From positions 1,798,001 through 1,862,000 of the forward strand of contig NZ_CP027669.1 in the NCBI RefSeq assembly GCF_003008595.1: DNA of 64,000 nt. The letters run 5' to 3'. Below, one piece after another: positions 36,007 through 47,000 of this stretch. The notes beneath the pieces were generated by a model. It searched no databases. It had not been told where the DNA came from and saw only the letters and a program-made list of their open reading frames with translations. Each line of letters begins with the position of its first letter. Within the stretch, counting starts at the first letter, position 1. Origin of the DNA: Simplicispira suum (GTDB lineage Bacteria; Pseudomonadota; Gammaproteobacteria; Burkholderiales; Burkholderiaceae_C). A program made the translations under genes and the position numbers.

Positions 36007-37686
36007 GTGAATCGCACGGAGTCAGCACGCATTGCAAGCCGGGGAGCCGGAATCTACAGGCTGCGCGAAGCGCTGTGGCCTGTAGCAATGGCGGCGCTGT
36101 TTGCACTGGCTTTCATGGTGCTGCAGCGTTCGGGTGGGGCAGAGTCGGCGTCCGTGTCTGTGACCTTGGGGGCCTCGCTGGTGGTTTTTGCCTATCTCGT
36201 GGCGCTGCCGCTGCTGCGCGTGTGGCCGGGCGTGCTTCTTGGTTCGCTTGTGCTTGTTGCTGGTCTGGGAGCAGGCTGGGCCCAGGGGGCGCTGTTGGCG
36301 CTGCCCTTGGTGGCGCTGGTTTCAGGCCAAACCGTGTTTCTAGCACGGCGGGCGGCGGATGCCGAGTCCGCTGAATTTGGCGTCGGACGCACGCCTTCTG
36401 AAGAGGATGCACGGCTGCTTGCGCTGGCGCTGCAGGGCCAGGGCAAGCTGGATGCAGCTTTCGAAAAGCTGCGCCAACTGCCAGCCCAGGGGGATGTGCT
36501 GGGCGATCTGTATTACCTGGGCAAAGGCTACGAACGCAAACATGCCTACGCACAGGCACGCGATGTCTTTGCGCATTTGGTGGCGCAAGCGCCCAAATAC
36601 CGCAACGCCGCCGCCCACCTCAAGCGCGCGAACCGGCTGGCCGAGGTGGCAGAGCATGCGCAGGCGCTTTCCCCTGGCGCAAAGAAACGGAGTGCACCGC
36701 AAGCGCCAGCGAACCCCAAGCGGCTCGGTCGCTACGAAATCGATGGCGAGCTTGGACGTGGCTCAATGGGCAAGGTGTATGCGGCGCGCGATCCGGTGAT
36801 TGGTCGGACGGTCGCGCTCAAGACGCTCGCGCTGAGCAGCGAATTCGAGGGTCATGCGCTGGTGGATGCGCGGGCGCGCTTCTTCCGTGAAGCGCAATCG
36901 GCCGGCCGCCTGCAGCATCCCCACATCGTTGCGATCTACGATGCGGGCGACGAAGACGGACTTGTGTGGATCGCCATGGAGCGCTTGCAAGGACATGATT
37001 TGTCGCAGTTCAGTCAAGCTGCGAATTTGCTTGCAGTACCGGTGGTGCTGGACATCGCCGCCCGTGTGGCGGAAGCACTGGACTACGCGCACCAGCATCA
37101 GGTCGTGCATCGTGACATCAAACCATCCAATATTCTGTATGACGCCGCCAGCGACAGTGTCAAGGTGACCGATTTCGGCATCGCACGCATCACTGACAAC
37201 AGCCGGACCAAGACCGGCCTGGTTCTGGGCACGCCAAGTTTCATGGCGCCCGAGCAGATCGCCGGTCACAAGGCCGACGGGCGCTGCGATCTCTATGCCT
37301 TGGGGGTTACGCTGTACCAATTGCTCACGGGCAGCCTGCCGCTGCGCGGTGAGTCCATGAGCGCGCTCATGCATGCCATTGCGCACCAGACTGCGCCGGA
37401 CATCCGAAGCCTGCGCGCCGAATTGCCGGAGACGGTGGCGGCCATCGTTGCACGCGCGCTGGAGAAGAATCCAGCGGCGCGGTTTCAGACAGGGCGGCAA
37501 ATGGCTGCCGATCTGCGAAGTGCACTGGACGGCCTGCCGCCCCTACAAAGCCACCGCGAAGGCAGTGCACTCGACTATGATGCGCGGACCGATTTTCACG
37601 AGCATCCCATGGCGCAATACCAAGACACCGTATTGGACAGCGCGGCCGCGCCGGCCGTGTCGCACTCTGCGCCTTCGAGGACCTGA
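36007..37686 (+). CDS. Membrane Ser/Thr protein kinase with TPR-like region
   Basis: A 559-aa protein. Three or four hydrophobic segments lie within residues 20-115, then a TPR-like helical part (about 120-215) with DLYYLGKGYERKHAYAQARD. The kinase domain follows (about 235-500): glycine loop LGRGSMGKVYAA, VALKT lysine, HRDIKPSNIL, DFGIAR and APEQIAG. All catalytic residues are present. The order, with TMs before the kinase, is unusual against PknB-type kinases, which have the TM after it. The start is GTG at 36007 with GGGAGA upstream. The PP2C gene overlaps its stop by one base. Confidence 0.93.
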   Translation: MNRTESARIASRGAGIYRLREALWPVAMAALFALAFMVLQRSGGAESASVSVTLGASLVVFAYLVALPLLRVWPGVLLGSLVLVAGLGAGWAQGALLALPLVALVSGQTVFLARRAADAESAEFGVGRTPSEEDARLLALALQGQGKLDAAFEKLRQLPAQGDVLGDLYYLGKGYERKHAYAQARDVFAHLVAQAPKYRNAAAHLKRANRLAEVAEHAQALSPGAKKRSAPQAPANPKRLGRYEIDGELGRGSMGKVYAARDPVIGRTVALKTLALSSEFEGHALVDARARFFREAQSAGRLQHPHIVAIYDAGDEDGLVWIAMERLQGHDLSQFSQAANLLAVPVVLDIAARVAEALDYAHQHQVVHRDIKPSNILYDAASDSVKVTDFGIARITDNSRTKTGLVLGTPSFMAPEQIAGHKADGRCDLYALGVTLYQLLTGSLPLRGESMSALMHAIAHQTAPDIRSLRAELPETVAAIVARALEKNPAARFQTGRQMAADLRSALDGLPPLQSHREGSALDYDARTDFHEHPMAQYQDTVLDSAAAPAVSHSAPSRT

Positions 37687-38486
37687 TGAGTGCGGTGTCC
37701 CTCTGCTACGAGTTCTGCGCGCGCACGCATGCGGGCAAGGTGCGTACCAACAACGAAGATGCGGTAAGCGTTGATGCGCTCGCCCAACTGGCCTTGCTGG
37801 CCGACGGCATGGGTGGCTACAACGCGGGGGAAGTGGCCAGCGGCATGGCCATCAGTTTCATTCATAGTGAAATGGCGCGCTGGCTGGCGCAGGCTGGAAC
37901 GCGGCTCAAATCATTTGATTTGCGCCGCGCCATGGAGATCTGTGTCGACAACGCGAACCAAGCCATTCTGGGCGCATCTGAGGCCAATCCGCAATATGCT
38001 GGCATGGGAACGACCCTGGTGCTTGGAGTGTTCCAAGGCCCCCGTTTGATGCTGGGGCACATCGGCGATTCGCGCTGTTACCGGCTCCGGAGTGGAGAAC
38101 TCGAACAGCTTACGCGGGACCACTCCTGGCTTCAGGAGCAGATTGACGCCGGCCTGCTTACCCGTCAGCAAGCTGCAGTTTCCACGAGTCGCAATCTGGT
38201 GACACGCGCATTGGGTGTCGAGGAGGTTGCGCTTCTCGAAATCAACGAATTTGAAGTGCAGCCCGGCGATCTTTATCTGCTGTGTTCCGACGGCCTGAGC
38301 GAAATGGTTCATCATGCCGACCTGACCGAGTTGCTTGCGGCGCGTTCAGCACTGGACGAAAAGGCTGCGCGCCTGATTGATGCGGCCAATGCGAACGGCG
38401 GACGCGACAATATCAGTGTGGTGCTGGCGCGTGCGAGCGCCGGGCCGCGCAAACAGGGCTTGATGTCGCGACTGCTGCGCGCCTGA
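37686..38486 (+). CDS. PP2C-family Ser/Thr protein phosphatase
   Basis: A 266-aa soluble phosphatase. The metal-binding motifs are all there: GKVRTNNEDAV near residue 20, LADGMGGYNAGEVASG near 40, GHIGDSRCYRLR near 120, CSDGLSEMV near 200 and GGRDNISVVLA near 240. It should reverse the action of the kinase encoded immediately upstream. The start codon shares a base with the kinase stop (TGATG). An FHA gene follows 57 nt downstream, so writer, eraser and reader of phosphothreonine are encoded together. Confidence 0.95.
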   Translation: MSAVSLCYEFCARTHAGKVRTNNEDAVSVDALAQLALLADGMGGYNAGEVASGMAISFIHSEMARWLAQAGTRLKSFDLRRAMEICVDNANQAILGASEANPQYAGMGTTLVLGVFQGPRLMLGHIGDSRCYRLRSGELEQLTRDHSWLQEQIDAGLLTRQQAAVSTSRNLVTRALGVEEVALLEINEFEVQPGDLYLLCSDGLSEMVHHADLTELLAARSALDEKAARLIDAANANGGRDNISVVLARASAGPRKQGLMSRLLRA

Positions 38487-38543
38487 TGTGGCATCCTTTG
38501 TTGCACACTGTCACGAATCAAAGCAAAAATACTGGAGTGGGTC

Positions 38544-39206
38544 ATGCCAAGAATGGTCGTTTCGATTGACGGTGTCGTTATCAAGGAAGTCGAGCTCAGC
38601 AAAGAGCGGACTACGCTGGGGCGTCGTCCTTACAACGATATCGTGATCGACAACCTCGCCGTAAGCGGGGAGCACGCAGCCTTGCACATGGCCGGCAACG
38701 ATGTTGCTGTGGAAGATCTGCACAGCACCAATGGAACCTATGTCAACGGCAAGGCGGTGGTGCGCCAGGAGTTGCGCAATGGCGACATATTGGAAGTGGG
38801 GAAATACAAGATCCGCTACTTCAATGAAGCCGAGGATCCGCAGTTCGAGAAGACCATGGTGTTCAAGCCGGGCATGGTGCCTGCGGCCGTGGCAGCACGC
38901 AGTCCGGTGGCGCGCCCGCAGGCCGGTGCTCCGGCAACGCCTGCGCCTGCGGCGGCCATCCGCGTACTGTCCGGTGCTGCTGCCGGACGCGAAGTGGCCT
39001 TGACCAAGGTAGTGACCACCATTGGCAAGCCCGGAGTGGCTGTGGCGTCGGTCACACGCCGCCACCATGGCTTTGTCCTGGCGCACGTGGAAGGGCCGCA
39101 GCCGCCCGAAGTCAACGGTCAGCGCATCGGCAACGATCCTGTAGCACTGAATGACGGTGATCGCCTGGCGCTGGCGGGCACCGAAATGCAGTTCGTCGTT
39201 CTCTGA
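38544..39206 (+). CDS. FHA-domain protein
   Basis: A 220-aa protein. The forkhead-associated domain (about residues 20-90) has the phosphothreonine-binding residues in LGRRPYNDIVIDNLAVSGEH and DLHSTNGTYVNG. A Pro/Ala linker near 125-140 leads to a second, divergent FHA-like fold (ATREVALTKVVTTIGKPG-type segment near 150-220), which lacks a clear serine-histidine pair. It probably binds proteins phosphorylated by the neighbouring kinase and links them to the cyclase downstream. Confidence 0.9.
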   Translation: MPRMVVSIDGVVIKEVELSKERTTLGRRPYNDIVIDNLAVSGEHAALHMAGNDVAVEDLHSTNGTYVNGKAVVRQELRNGDILEVGKYKIRYFNEAEDPQFEKTMVFKPGMVPAAVAARSPVARPQAGAPATPAPAAAIRVLSGAAAGREVALTKVVTTIGKPGVAVASVTRRHHGFVLAHVEGPQPPEVNGQRIGNDPVALNDGDRLALAGTEMQFVVL

Positions 39207-39249
39207 GCGCTGCAGAGCGCCGCAGCTTACGGGCGCGAAACCCGGCATC

Positions 39250-41514
39250 GTGAAGCCAGCCTTTGCGCGAACTCTTCGCCGCCGCTGGCGGCGCATGGCC
39301 TGGGCATTGGTGCCGGTGGTCCTCGGTGTGTTGCACGCTTCTGGGGTTTTGCCCCTGCAACTGCTGGAGCGACTTGAACATCTCGTCTACGACGTCCGCC
39401 TGCGACTGACTCTGCCGCACACCCTGGACGAGCGCATCGTCATCATCGACATCGACGAAAGCAGCCTGGAGCGCGTCGGCCGCTGGCCCTGGAGCCGGGA
39501 CAAAATGGCCGCCTTCACCACCGAATTGTTCGAGCGCCAGGGTGTGAGCGTCGTGGGCTTTGATCTGGTGTTCGCTGAAGCCGACGACAGCTCTGGCCTC
39601 AAGAGCCTGCAGCAGCTCTCGCGTGGTCCATTGAAGGACGATGCGCGCTTTGCGGGTGAAGTCGATCGACTCGTCCCGGAGCTCGACTTCGACGCCCGCT
39701 TTGCGAGCGCGCTCGACACCCAGAACGCCGTGCTGGGCTACTACTTCACCAGCGACCGCGATGGCAAGGGCCGCGGGGCCCTTCCGGCGCCCGTGTTCAC
39801 ACCGCAGCAACTCGGCGATAGCGCGTTGAGAGCCACTGAATGGAACGGCTATGGCAGCAACATCGACGTGTTGGCCAGGGCAGCGCCTGCAGCGGGCTTC
39901 TTCAACGCCATGGCCGATGCCGACGGTCTGGTGCGCGCGCTTCCGCTGCTGGCCGAGTACCAAGGCCGCTACTACGAATCGCTGGCGCTGGCCGTATACC
40001 GCAGCCTGCTGGGCGGTGCGGACCTGATGCCGGCCTTTGCCAGCGCAGAAGCCGACGTTGGTGAACGCCGCATTCTGCGCGGTATCGCGCTGCGCCACGC
40101 TGGAGGCCGGGCTTTCCTGCCGGTGGATGATCAGCTCGCCACACTTGTGCCTTACCGAGGGTCGGGCGGACCCCTTGGCGGGTCGTTCCGCTACGTCTCA
40201 GCGGCCGATGTGCTCACAGGGCAGCTTGCTGCCGGAAGTCTGCGCGGCAAGGTAGCCCTGGTGGGGACCACGGCCGTAGGCCTGCAGGATTTGCGCGCAA
40301 CGCCAGTGGGGCGCACGTATCCAGGTGTGGAGACGCATGCCAATGTGCTGTCGGGTTTTCTCGACGGCAAGGCCATTTACCGTCCCGACTACGGCCCCGC
40401 TTACGACGTCGTACAAATGATGGTGGCAGGTCTGTTGCTGGCATTTTCGCTGCCGCTGCTCGGCGCTGGCCAGGCATTGTTGCTTGGAGGGGTCGTCTTC
40501 GCGGCACTCGTTGGCTTGAACGGCTGGCTGTACCTCGGGTTTGGCTTGGCGTTGCCCCTGGCCAGCGCGCTGGCGGTGGTGTTGCTTGTCACAGCGCTGG
40601 ACATGGCCTATGGCTATCTGACAGAAAGCCGCACCAAGCGGGGACTTGCCCAGCTGTTTGGAACCTACGTGCCGCCCGAACTCGTCGATGAAATGCTTCT
40701 CGCGCCCGAGCGCTACAGCATGCAGGCGGCCAGCCGCGAACTCACCGTGATGTTCTGCGACATGCGCGGTTTCACCGCCATGTCCGAGCGCATGGAGCCG
40801 GTGCAGCTGCAAGCTCTGCTGAACGATATTTTTAGCCGCCTCACGCAGGCCATCCGCGCGCAGCGTGGAACCATCGATAAATACATGGGCGATTGCGTCA
40901 TGGCGTTTTGGGGGGCGCCGGTGCCGACGCCTCAGCACGCTGCGTTGGCGGTGCGCGCCGCACTCGACATGGTGAAATCGGTCAAGCTGTTGAACACGCA
41001 ACACCGGGCCAGTGGGTTGCCGGAAATTGGCATAGGGATCGGCCTGAATACGGGTTCCATGTGCGTCGGCGACATGGGCTCGGACATCCGCCGCAGTTAT
41101 ACGGTGATCGGCGACGCAGTCAATCTCGGCTCGCGGCTCGAAGGCCTGTGCAAGGTCTACGGGGTCGAAATTGTCGCTAGCGAAGCCACCCGCATGCAGG
41201 CCCCCGGCTTCGTCTGGCAAGAGCTTGACCGCGTGCGCGTCAAAGGCAAGGAAGACGCGGTGGCAATTTTCTGCCCTCTCGGGGAACCTGGTGCGCTGAC
41301 GCAAGACCAAAAGAGTCAGTTGGACCAATGGCATCAGGCCCTGGCCAGCCTGCGGGCGCAAGACTGGGCCGCGTGCGACACGCAGCTTGAGGCCCTCTGC
41401 GCCGCCGCGCCAGAAAATCCTGTGCTGGCATGGTACCGCGAACGCCTGGCCCAGCTGCGGGTGTTACCCTACCAGCCCAATTGGGACGGTGCGACCCGTT
41501 TCGACACCAAATAA
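39250..41514 (+). CDS. CHASE2-domain class III adenylate/guanylate cyclase
   Basis: A 754-aa inner-membrane protein. One N-terminal membrane helix is followed by a large extracytoplasmic CHASE2 sensor domain (about 40-350, with DERIVIIDIDESSLERVGRW). Three membrane helices follow at about 385-455, then the cyclase domain (about 490-670): MFCDMRGFTAMSERM holds a metal-binding Asp, DKYMGDCVMAFWGAP the second, and GIGLNTGSMCVGDMG is the central loop. The C-terminal about 80 residues look TPR-like. It makes cAMP, or cGMP, in response to an outside signal. The GTG start at 39250 is tentative; ATG 39295 is the alternative. Confidence 0.92.
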   Translation: MKPAFARTLRRRWRRMAWALVPVVLGVLHASGVLPLQLLERLEHLVYDVRLRLTLPHTLDERIVIIDIDESSLERVGRWPWSRDKMAAFTTELFERQGVSVVGFDLVFAEADDSSGLKSLQQLSRGPLKDDARFAGEVDRLVPELDFDARFASALDTQNAVLGYYFTSDRDGKGRGALPAPVFTPQQLGDSALRATEWNGYGSNIDVLARAAPAAGFFNAMADADGLVRALPLLAEYQGRYYESLALAVYRSLLGGADLMPAFASAEADVGERRILRGIALRHAGGRAFLPVDDQLATLVPYRGSGGPLGGSFRYVSAADVLTGQLAAGSLRGKVALVGTTAVGLQDLRATPVGRTYPGVETHANVLSGFLDGKAIYRPDYGPAYDVVQMMVAGLLLAFSLPLLGAGQALLLGGVVFAALVGLNGWLYLGFGLALPLASALAVVLLVTALDMAYGYLTESRTKRGLAQLFGTYVPPELVDEMLLAPERYSMQAASRELTVMFCDMRGFTAMSERMEPVQLQALLNDIFSRLTQAIRAQRGTIDKYMGDCVMAFWGAPVPTPQHAALAVRAALDMVKSVKLLNTQHRASGLPEIGIGIGLNTGSMCVGDMGSDIRRSYTVIGDAVNLGSRLEGLCKVYGVEIVASEATRMQAPGFVWQELDRVRVKGKEDAVAIFCPLGEPGALTQDQKSQLDQWHQALASLRAQDWAACDTQLEALCAAAPENPVLAWYRERLAQLRVLPYQPNWDGATRFDTK

Positions 41515-41546
41515 CAGCCGCCAAGAGAGCCAAAGGGTGTGACGTC

Positions 41547-42338
41547 ATGAAAATTCGCGTGCTCGGCTGTTCTGGCGCCATTGCGCAGGGCTGCCGTACC
41601 ACTTCGTTTCTGGTGGGCTCCCGCATCCTGATCGATGCGGGCACGGGTGTGGGCGACCTCACGTTGGACGAAATGGCGGCCATCGACCACGTCTTCCTCA
41701 CCCATTCCCATCTGGACCACATTGCCAGCTTGCCGCTGATGATCGATGCCGTAGCGTCACGGCGCAGCGCACCGCTGCAGGTGCATGCCTTGCCGGAGAC
41801 CATCGCCGCTCTACGCGCCCATATCTTTAATGACGTGATCTGGCCTGACTTCAGCCGCATCCCCAGCAGCAGCATGCCATTTCTCGTCTTTTCTCCACTG
41901 GCGGTCGGCGACACGCTACGTCCGGCCGATACACGCATTGAGGTGCTGCCCGCCTTGCATACGGTACCGGCCGTGGGTTACGCTGTGCACGGCGAGAGCG
42001 GTTGGTGGGTGTTCAGCGGCGACACCGGGCGCAACCCGGCCTTCTGGGCGCGGGTCAACGCCTTGCCCGTGGCCATGCTGGTGATTGAAACCGCCTTCAG
42101 CAACCGTGAGCACGCCCTTGCCGAGCGCAGCAAGCACTTGTCGTCGGACACTTTGGCGCTGGAGCTGGCGCAATTCGAGGGCGCCGAGAACTGCCCCATC
42201 TGCATCACCCACACCAAGCCGTCGGAAACCGCACTGATCTATGAAGAGGTCTGCCGGTTTGACGCCCGTGTGGCGGCGGGTGCGCCTGCCAAACATGACA
42301 TTCGGTGGTTGGAGGCGGGGCAGGTATTTGAGGTGTAG
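41547..42338 (+). CDS. MBL-fold hydrolase, candidate class II cAMP phosphodiesterase
   Basis: A 263-aa metallo-beta-lactamase-fold protein. The metal motif is THSHLDHIASLPL near residue 55, FSGDTGRN near 155, and the last ligand is probably the His in ITHTKPSE near 220. The THxHLDH start and length match class II cyclic-nucleotide phosphodiesterases better than lactamases or RNase Z. The gene follows the cyclase by 32 nt in the same direction, which supports a role in removing cAMP. The reaction is inferred from family and context. Confidence 0.82.
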   Translation: MKIRVLGCSGAIAQGCRTTSFLVGSRILIDAGTGVGDLTLDEMAAIDHVFLTHSHLDHIASLPLMIDAVASRRSAPLQVHALPETIAALRAHIFNDVIWPDFSRIPSSSMPFLVFSPLAVGDTLRPADTRIEVLPALHTVPAVGYAVHGESGWWVFSGDTGRNPAFWARVNALPVAMLVIETAFSNREHALAERSKHLSSDTLALELAQFEGAENCPICITHTKPSETALIYEEVCRFDARVAAGAPAKHDIRWLEAGQVFEV

Positions 42339-42426
42339 GCGCGCAACCAAGTGCCTGTGGCTGACAAAAATGCGCTGCTTGTGCCAAAGCGTGTCAGTTT
42401 GTGCACTTCTTGGCTGCAGGCAGTAG

Positions 42427-43059
<633 letters not shown>

Positions 43060-43080
43060 AGCGTTGCGCTTTGCGCATGG

Positions 43081-43109
43081 AAAACGCCCGCATCGCGGGC
43101 GTTTTTTTT
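43081..43109 (+). terminator. Rho-independent terminator after pilA
   Basis: AAAACGCCCGC/GCGGGCGTTTT with a 3-4 nt loop and a run of eight T, 21 nt past the pilin stop. Typical for a highly expressed single-gene transcript. Confidence 0.92.
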
Positions 43110-43166
43110 GCTTACCGTGTTACGGCCTCGTAATGTGGGCGTGTCATTTCAGGAGCCGGAACGAAT

Positions 43167-43976
43167 ATGGATCTGTCGAGAACTCCAGTCCCCAGATGGA
43201 GGGTCGCGGCGCGGGTAGCCGCGCTGCACTTGGGCGTGTCAGCGCTTATCGCTGCGGCAATCGGCCTACTGGTCGTCAAAATCTGGTTTCCTTTCCCCTT
43301 TGGGGAATTGGCTGGCGGGCTGCGCTTGCTGTGGGTGATAGTGGCCGTTGATGTGATCTGTGGCCCCGCGTTGATGCTGCTTCTATATAACCCCAGCAAG
43401 ACGCGTCGGGCTTTGGCGGTCGACATCACCCTGATTGTCGGCCTGCAGGCCGCCGCCCTGGGTTACGGTGCGCATACGCTTGCCCAGGCAAGGCCGTTGG
43501 CCCTGGTTTTTGAGGTGGATCGGTTTCGGGTTGTGAGCTATGCGGATATTCCGGCTGCGAGCCTGTCGGCCGCTCCCGCATGGGTGACTCCGTGGAGCCT
43601 GGGTTCCCCGCGTGTCCTGGCGATCCGCAGGGCCGCGTCCTTGGACGAAAAAATCTCCAGTGTCTTTGGATCTCTCGCAGGGGTGGAACCCAGCGTACAA
43701 CCCGATTGGTGGCAGGACTACTCCCTTGCCCACCCCGATGTGCAGGCCCGCGCACGCCCGCTGGAACATCTGCGCAAGGCCTACCCTGAGAAACTGCTGC
43801 TGATCAATCAGGCGGCGGCCAAGTCCGCGCAGCATCCAGAGCGTGGCGAAGCCCAGGACTCCAATCTATTACTTTGGCTTCCTCTCGTGGGCCGTCGCTC
43901 CATGGACTGGATTGTTTTCCTCGACCCCCAGACCTATCGCATCAGGGGCTATATGCAGCTGGACGGCTTTGTTTGA
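43167..43976 (+). CDS. TfpX/TfpZ family type IV pilin accessory protein
   Basis: A 269-aa inner-membrane protein with four N-terminal membrane helices (about residues 15-115) and a periplasmic C-terminal domain (about 120-269). VKIWFPFPFGELAGGLRLLW near residue 38 and DVICGPALMLLLYNPSKT near 60 are family landmarks. Proteins of this family are encoded beside particular pilin alleles and are needed for assembly of that pilin. Here it lies 108 nt after pilA, behind the terminator. Four TMs plus the CGP motif make the call firm; X or Z type cannot be told. Confidence 0.88.
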   Translation: MDLSRTPVPRWRVAARVAALHLGVSALIAAAIGLLVVKIWFPFPFGELAGGLRLLWVIVAVDVICGPALMLLLYNPSKTRRALAVDITLIVGLQAAALGYGAHTLAQARPLALVFEVDRFRVVSYADIPAASLSAAPAWVTPWSLGSPRVLAIRRAASLDEKISSVFGSLAGVEPSVQPDWWQDYSLAHPDVQARARPLEHLRKAYPEKLLLINQAAAKSAQHPERGEAQDSNLLLWLPLVGRRSMDWIVFLDPQTYRIRGYMQLDGFV

Positions 43977-44064
43977 CTAGTTTGGCGGTGCCAGACCTGA
44001 TGTGCTGTGGGCCGATATTCACTGCGGATTGGCTGCGGATTGGCACGTCAGCTCTTAAGCACTA

Positions 44065-47000
44065 TCAATTCAAACCAGGGCCATTCTGGTCACGGGCCAT
44101 GGCCCTTAGTAATCTGCGATGCAATTGGTAAACATTGTCCGATTTTTCTGGAAGTCCAATCTGCTCGTCTGCCTCCAGCAATTCCTTCCACTGGTCTTGG
44201 TGGGCGAGGCTGAGCAGTAACGCCGACAGGGCCATATCTTCGTAATCCCTGTAAATTGCGCTGTCCTGAGGGGGTAGGGCAAACCATTTCCGGCCCTCAT
44301 CCTGCATGGCGTTCCAGTCACGGGTGGATATGGCGTTCATGAGCGAGAGCGTCCGGGCAATGTCTGGGGAGGTTACCTTGCAGGGGATCCAATCCCGGCG
44401 ACTCCACACGTCTCGCAATGCGCTACTTGGAAGAAAGGCATTTGTGAGAACGGAAAACTCACGAATTCGAATGGACAGCTGATGGCTGGTCGCCGGGTTC
44501 CATGACTGCTCGCATGCCTTACGGGCCGCTTCTCTCATCAGAATTGCTGGTGACAGGTTTCGGGCTGGAAGAAGATCCGGCAATTGCGTACCGAGTTGCC
44601 CAGCCAGTTCAGCCAGCAGCGCTCGGGCACGCCACGTCATGGTGTCTGCAGGGAAATGAGCGAGCTTTGACGGCACCATATGCAGAGGTAGGGGCAGTCT
44701 AATACCCGACGCTTCCAGCAGGATGGCTTCTTGCGCCGGTAGCGTGGAAATAGCTTCTGCAGTAATCCCCTGATACCTGCTTTTGGGTGCGTAGAGTCCC
44801 AGAATCGGGAAATAGTCTGAGTTTGGGGGCAATTGGTTGTATAAGCGCGCAATCCCTCGCAGCATTCGTGCATCCGCGATCTTTCGGAAATCGAGTATCT
44901 CCTGGGTGGTAATGCCGAGTCGGGCCAATTCTGCCTTCAGCGGTCCTGGGTTCTGGAAAAGCCTGTTGAGATCGCTCTTTGGCAATTTCCCCTTGGGACT
45001 GGCGACGATCAGCATGTCGGAGCCATTGGTCATCCATGCAGCGTAGTCTTCAAAATGCGGAGACATCGCATTGAAAATGGAACCTATTAGCTCCTCGTTG
45101 ATTTCATAGAGCTGCACCCATTGAACAAAAAGTCCGTTTTCGTTCAGGTAGGTGGGTACAAACTGGTAAAACTCCTTCGAAAATAAGGTGCCCACACCGC
45201 TAATCCACGGATTGGAAGGCTCCGAAATCACGATGTCGTATTTCGTCGGATTGGCTGCGAAAAAAGCCTTCGCATCGTCAATCACGATCCTGGAGCGCGG
45301 ATCGGTGTAGGCCCGTCCGACACGATCTCCAAACAGGCGGGCTCCTTCGACCATGGCCGGCTCTATTTCGACGGTGTCCACTTGCTTGACACGTGGGTCA
45401 CCAAGCAGCGTATGCGTCGTCATGCCCGAACCAAATCCGATCACTCCCACATGGGCAGGTTTGTCCAGCATGGTAAGGGGCAGCGCGGCAGCCAGGGTCA
45501 TGGTGGGCTCATCACTGGTGGGCCAGCCACCGTCCTTGACCATGATGCCGGCGTCGGGTTTGCCGTTGGTGGAAATGTTGGCGCTGCCATCGAACCCTGC
45601 AATCACGGCAACGCTCGAAGTTTTCCCGTCCCGGTAATAGACGACTTTCTGGGTGCCGGCATCGATTTCGGAGTCCCCGTACCTGAAAACGCCTGAGGCC
45701 AACTTCATGGGGTCGTATGGGATGCGCACGGCGACCATCAACGCAACGGCAGAAATACCGGCCGCCACCGCAAATCTAATCATTGAGTGACGTGAATTTA
45801 TCTGCAGGCGGAGCAGAAACAGGCCAATGCCAATGTCCAAGACCGCTGCAACGCACAAGGTTAACTTCAGCCCGAGCGTCGGAATCAGCAAGTGAATGGC
45901 AGCGAACACACCTACGATGGAGCCGAGCGTGTTCCATGCATAAACGCGTCCGATGGCCCGCTCGCCCAGCCCTTCGCGTAGCAAGGTCACTGTGAACAAC
46001 GGCAGAGTGGTGCCCGCAAAAAACGCGGCCGGAAGCATGATGGCAATGGCGATAGTGGCCGTGCCTAGATTGAAGAGGGCGTACCCGCCATCCGACTTGG
46101 CTAGTGAACCCATTAGCCATCCCACCCAGCTGAACGCGTTCGCGTACACACCAAGGGAGACAAGTGCGGCCACGCCCATGCCGACCTGCATCCAGCCCAC
46201 CAAGCGCAAGGGCGATTCAGTGCGGTCAGCGTGGTTCCGCACCCAAAGACCGCCCAGCGCAATGCCGGCGATGAAGGAGGCCAGCATCAACTCAAATGCA
46301 TGCATGGTGCTGCCGACGGCCATGCTAAGCATGCGAATCCAGACGATTTCGTAAGCAAATGACGCTGCGCCAGAAAGGGCGGTACCGAAGAGCACCAGTC
46401 GCAATAAGGGGTTTTGAAGAAGTCGCTGCTCCGGCGCAGCTTTTGCTTCTGTAGGTGCAACTGGCACCGGCTCGGGCTCGCGCGCCAGCCACCACGCAAG
46501 AGCTGCGACAAGGAAATTCAGAATGCCAGCAGCGACCATGGCGCCCGGCAGGCCCACCCAAGGCAAAAGAATGAACACAGCAGCCAGTGCGCCAATCGCT
46601 GCGCCTATGCTGTTGGTGAAATACAGTCCGCCCAGCAAGCTGCCTTCGCGACCCGGAAAGCGCCGGATCAGGCCACCGCTCATCAAGGGGAAGGTCATCC
46701 CCAGCAAAATGGTCTGAGGAAATATGAGCAGCGCTGCAATTCCCCAGCGCGCAATATCCACCGCCCACGGAGAGCCCAAAGCTGGAATCAGCCAATCGTA
46801 GCTGAAGGCAGCAACCCCAGTAAAAATCCAGTGAAACAGCAAACCGAGCACGCCAATGGCTGCCTCAATGAGGGCATAGCCCCGAACGAGGTTGCGCCAG
46901 CGCTGGCCGGCGTGGGCGATCCAGGCGGCACCCGTCGCCATTCCACCCATAAAAATAGCCAGAACGAGCGCCTGTGCATAGGCTGCGTGGCCGAGGAACA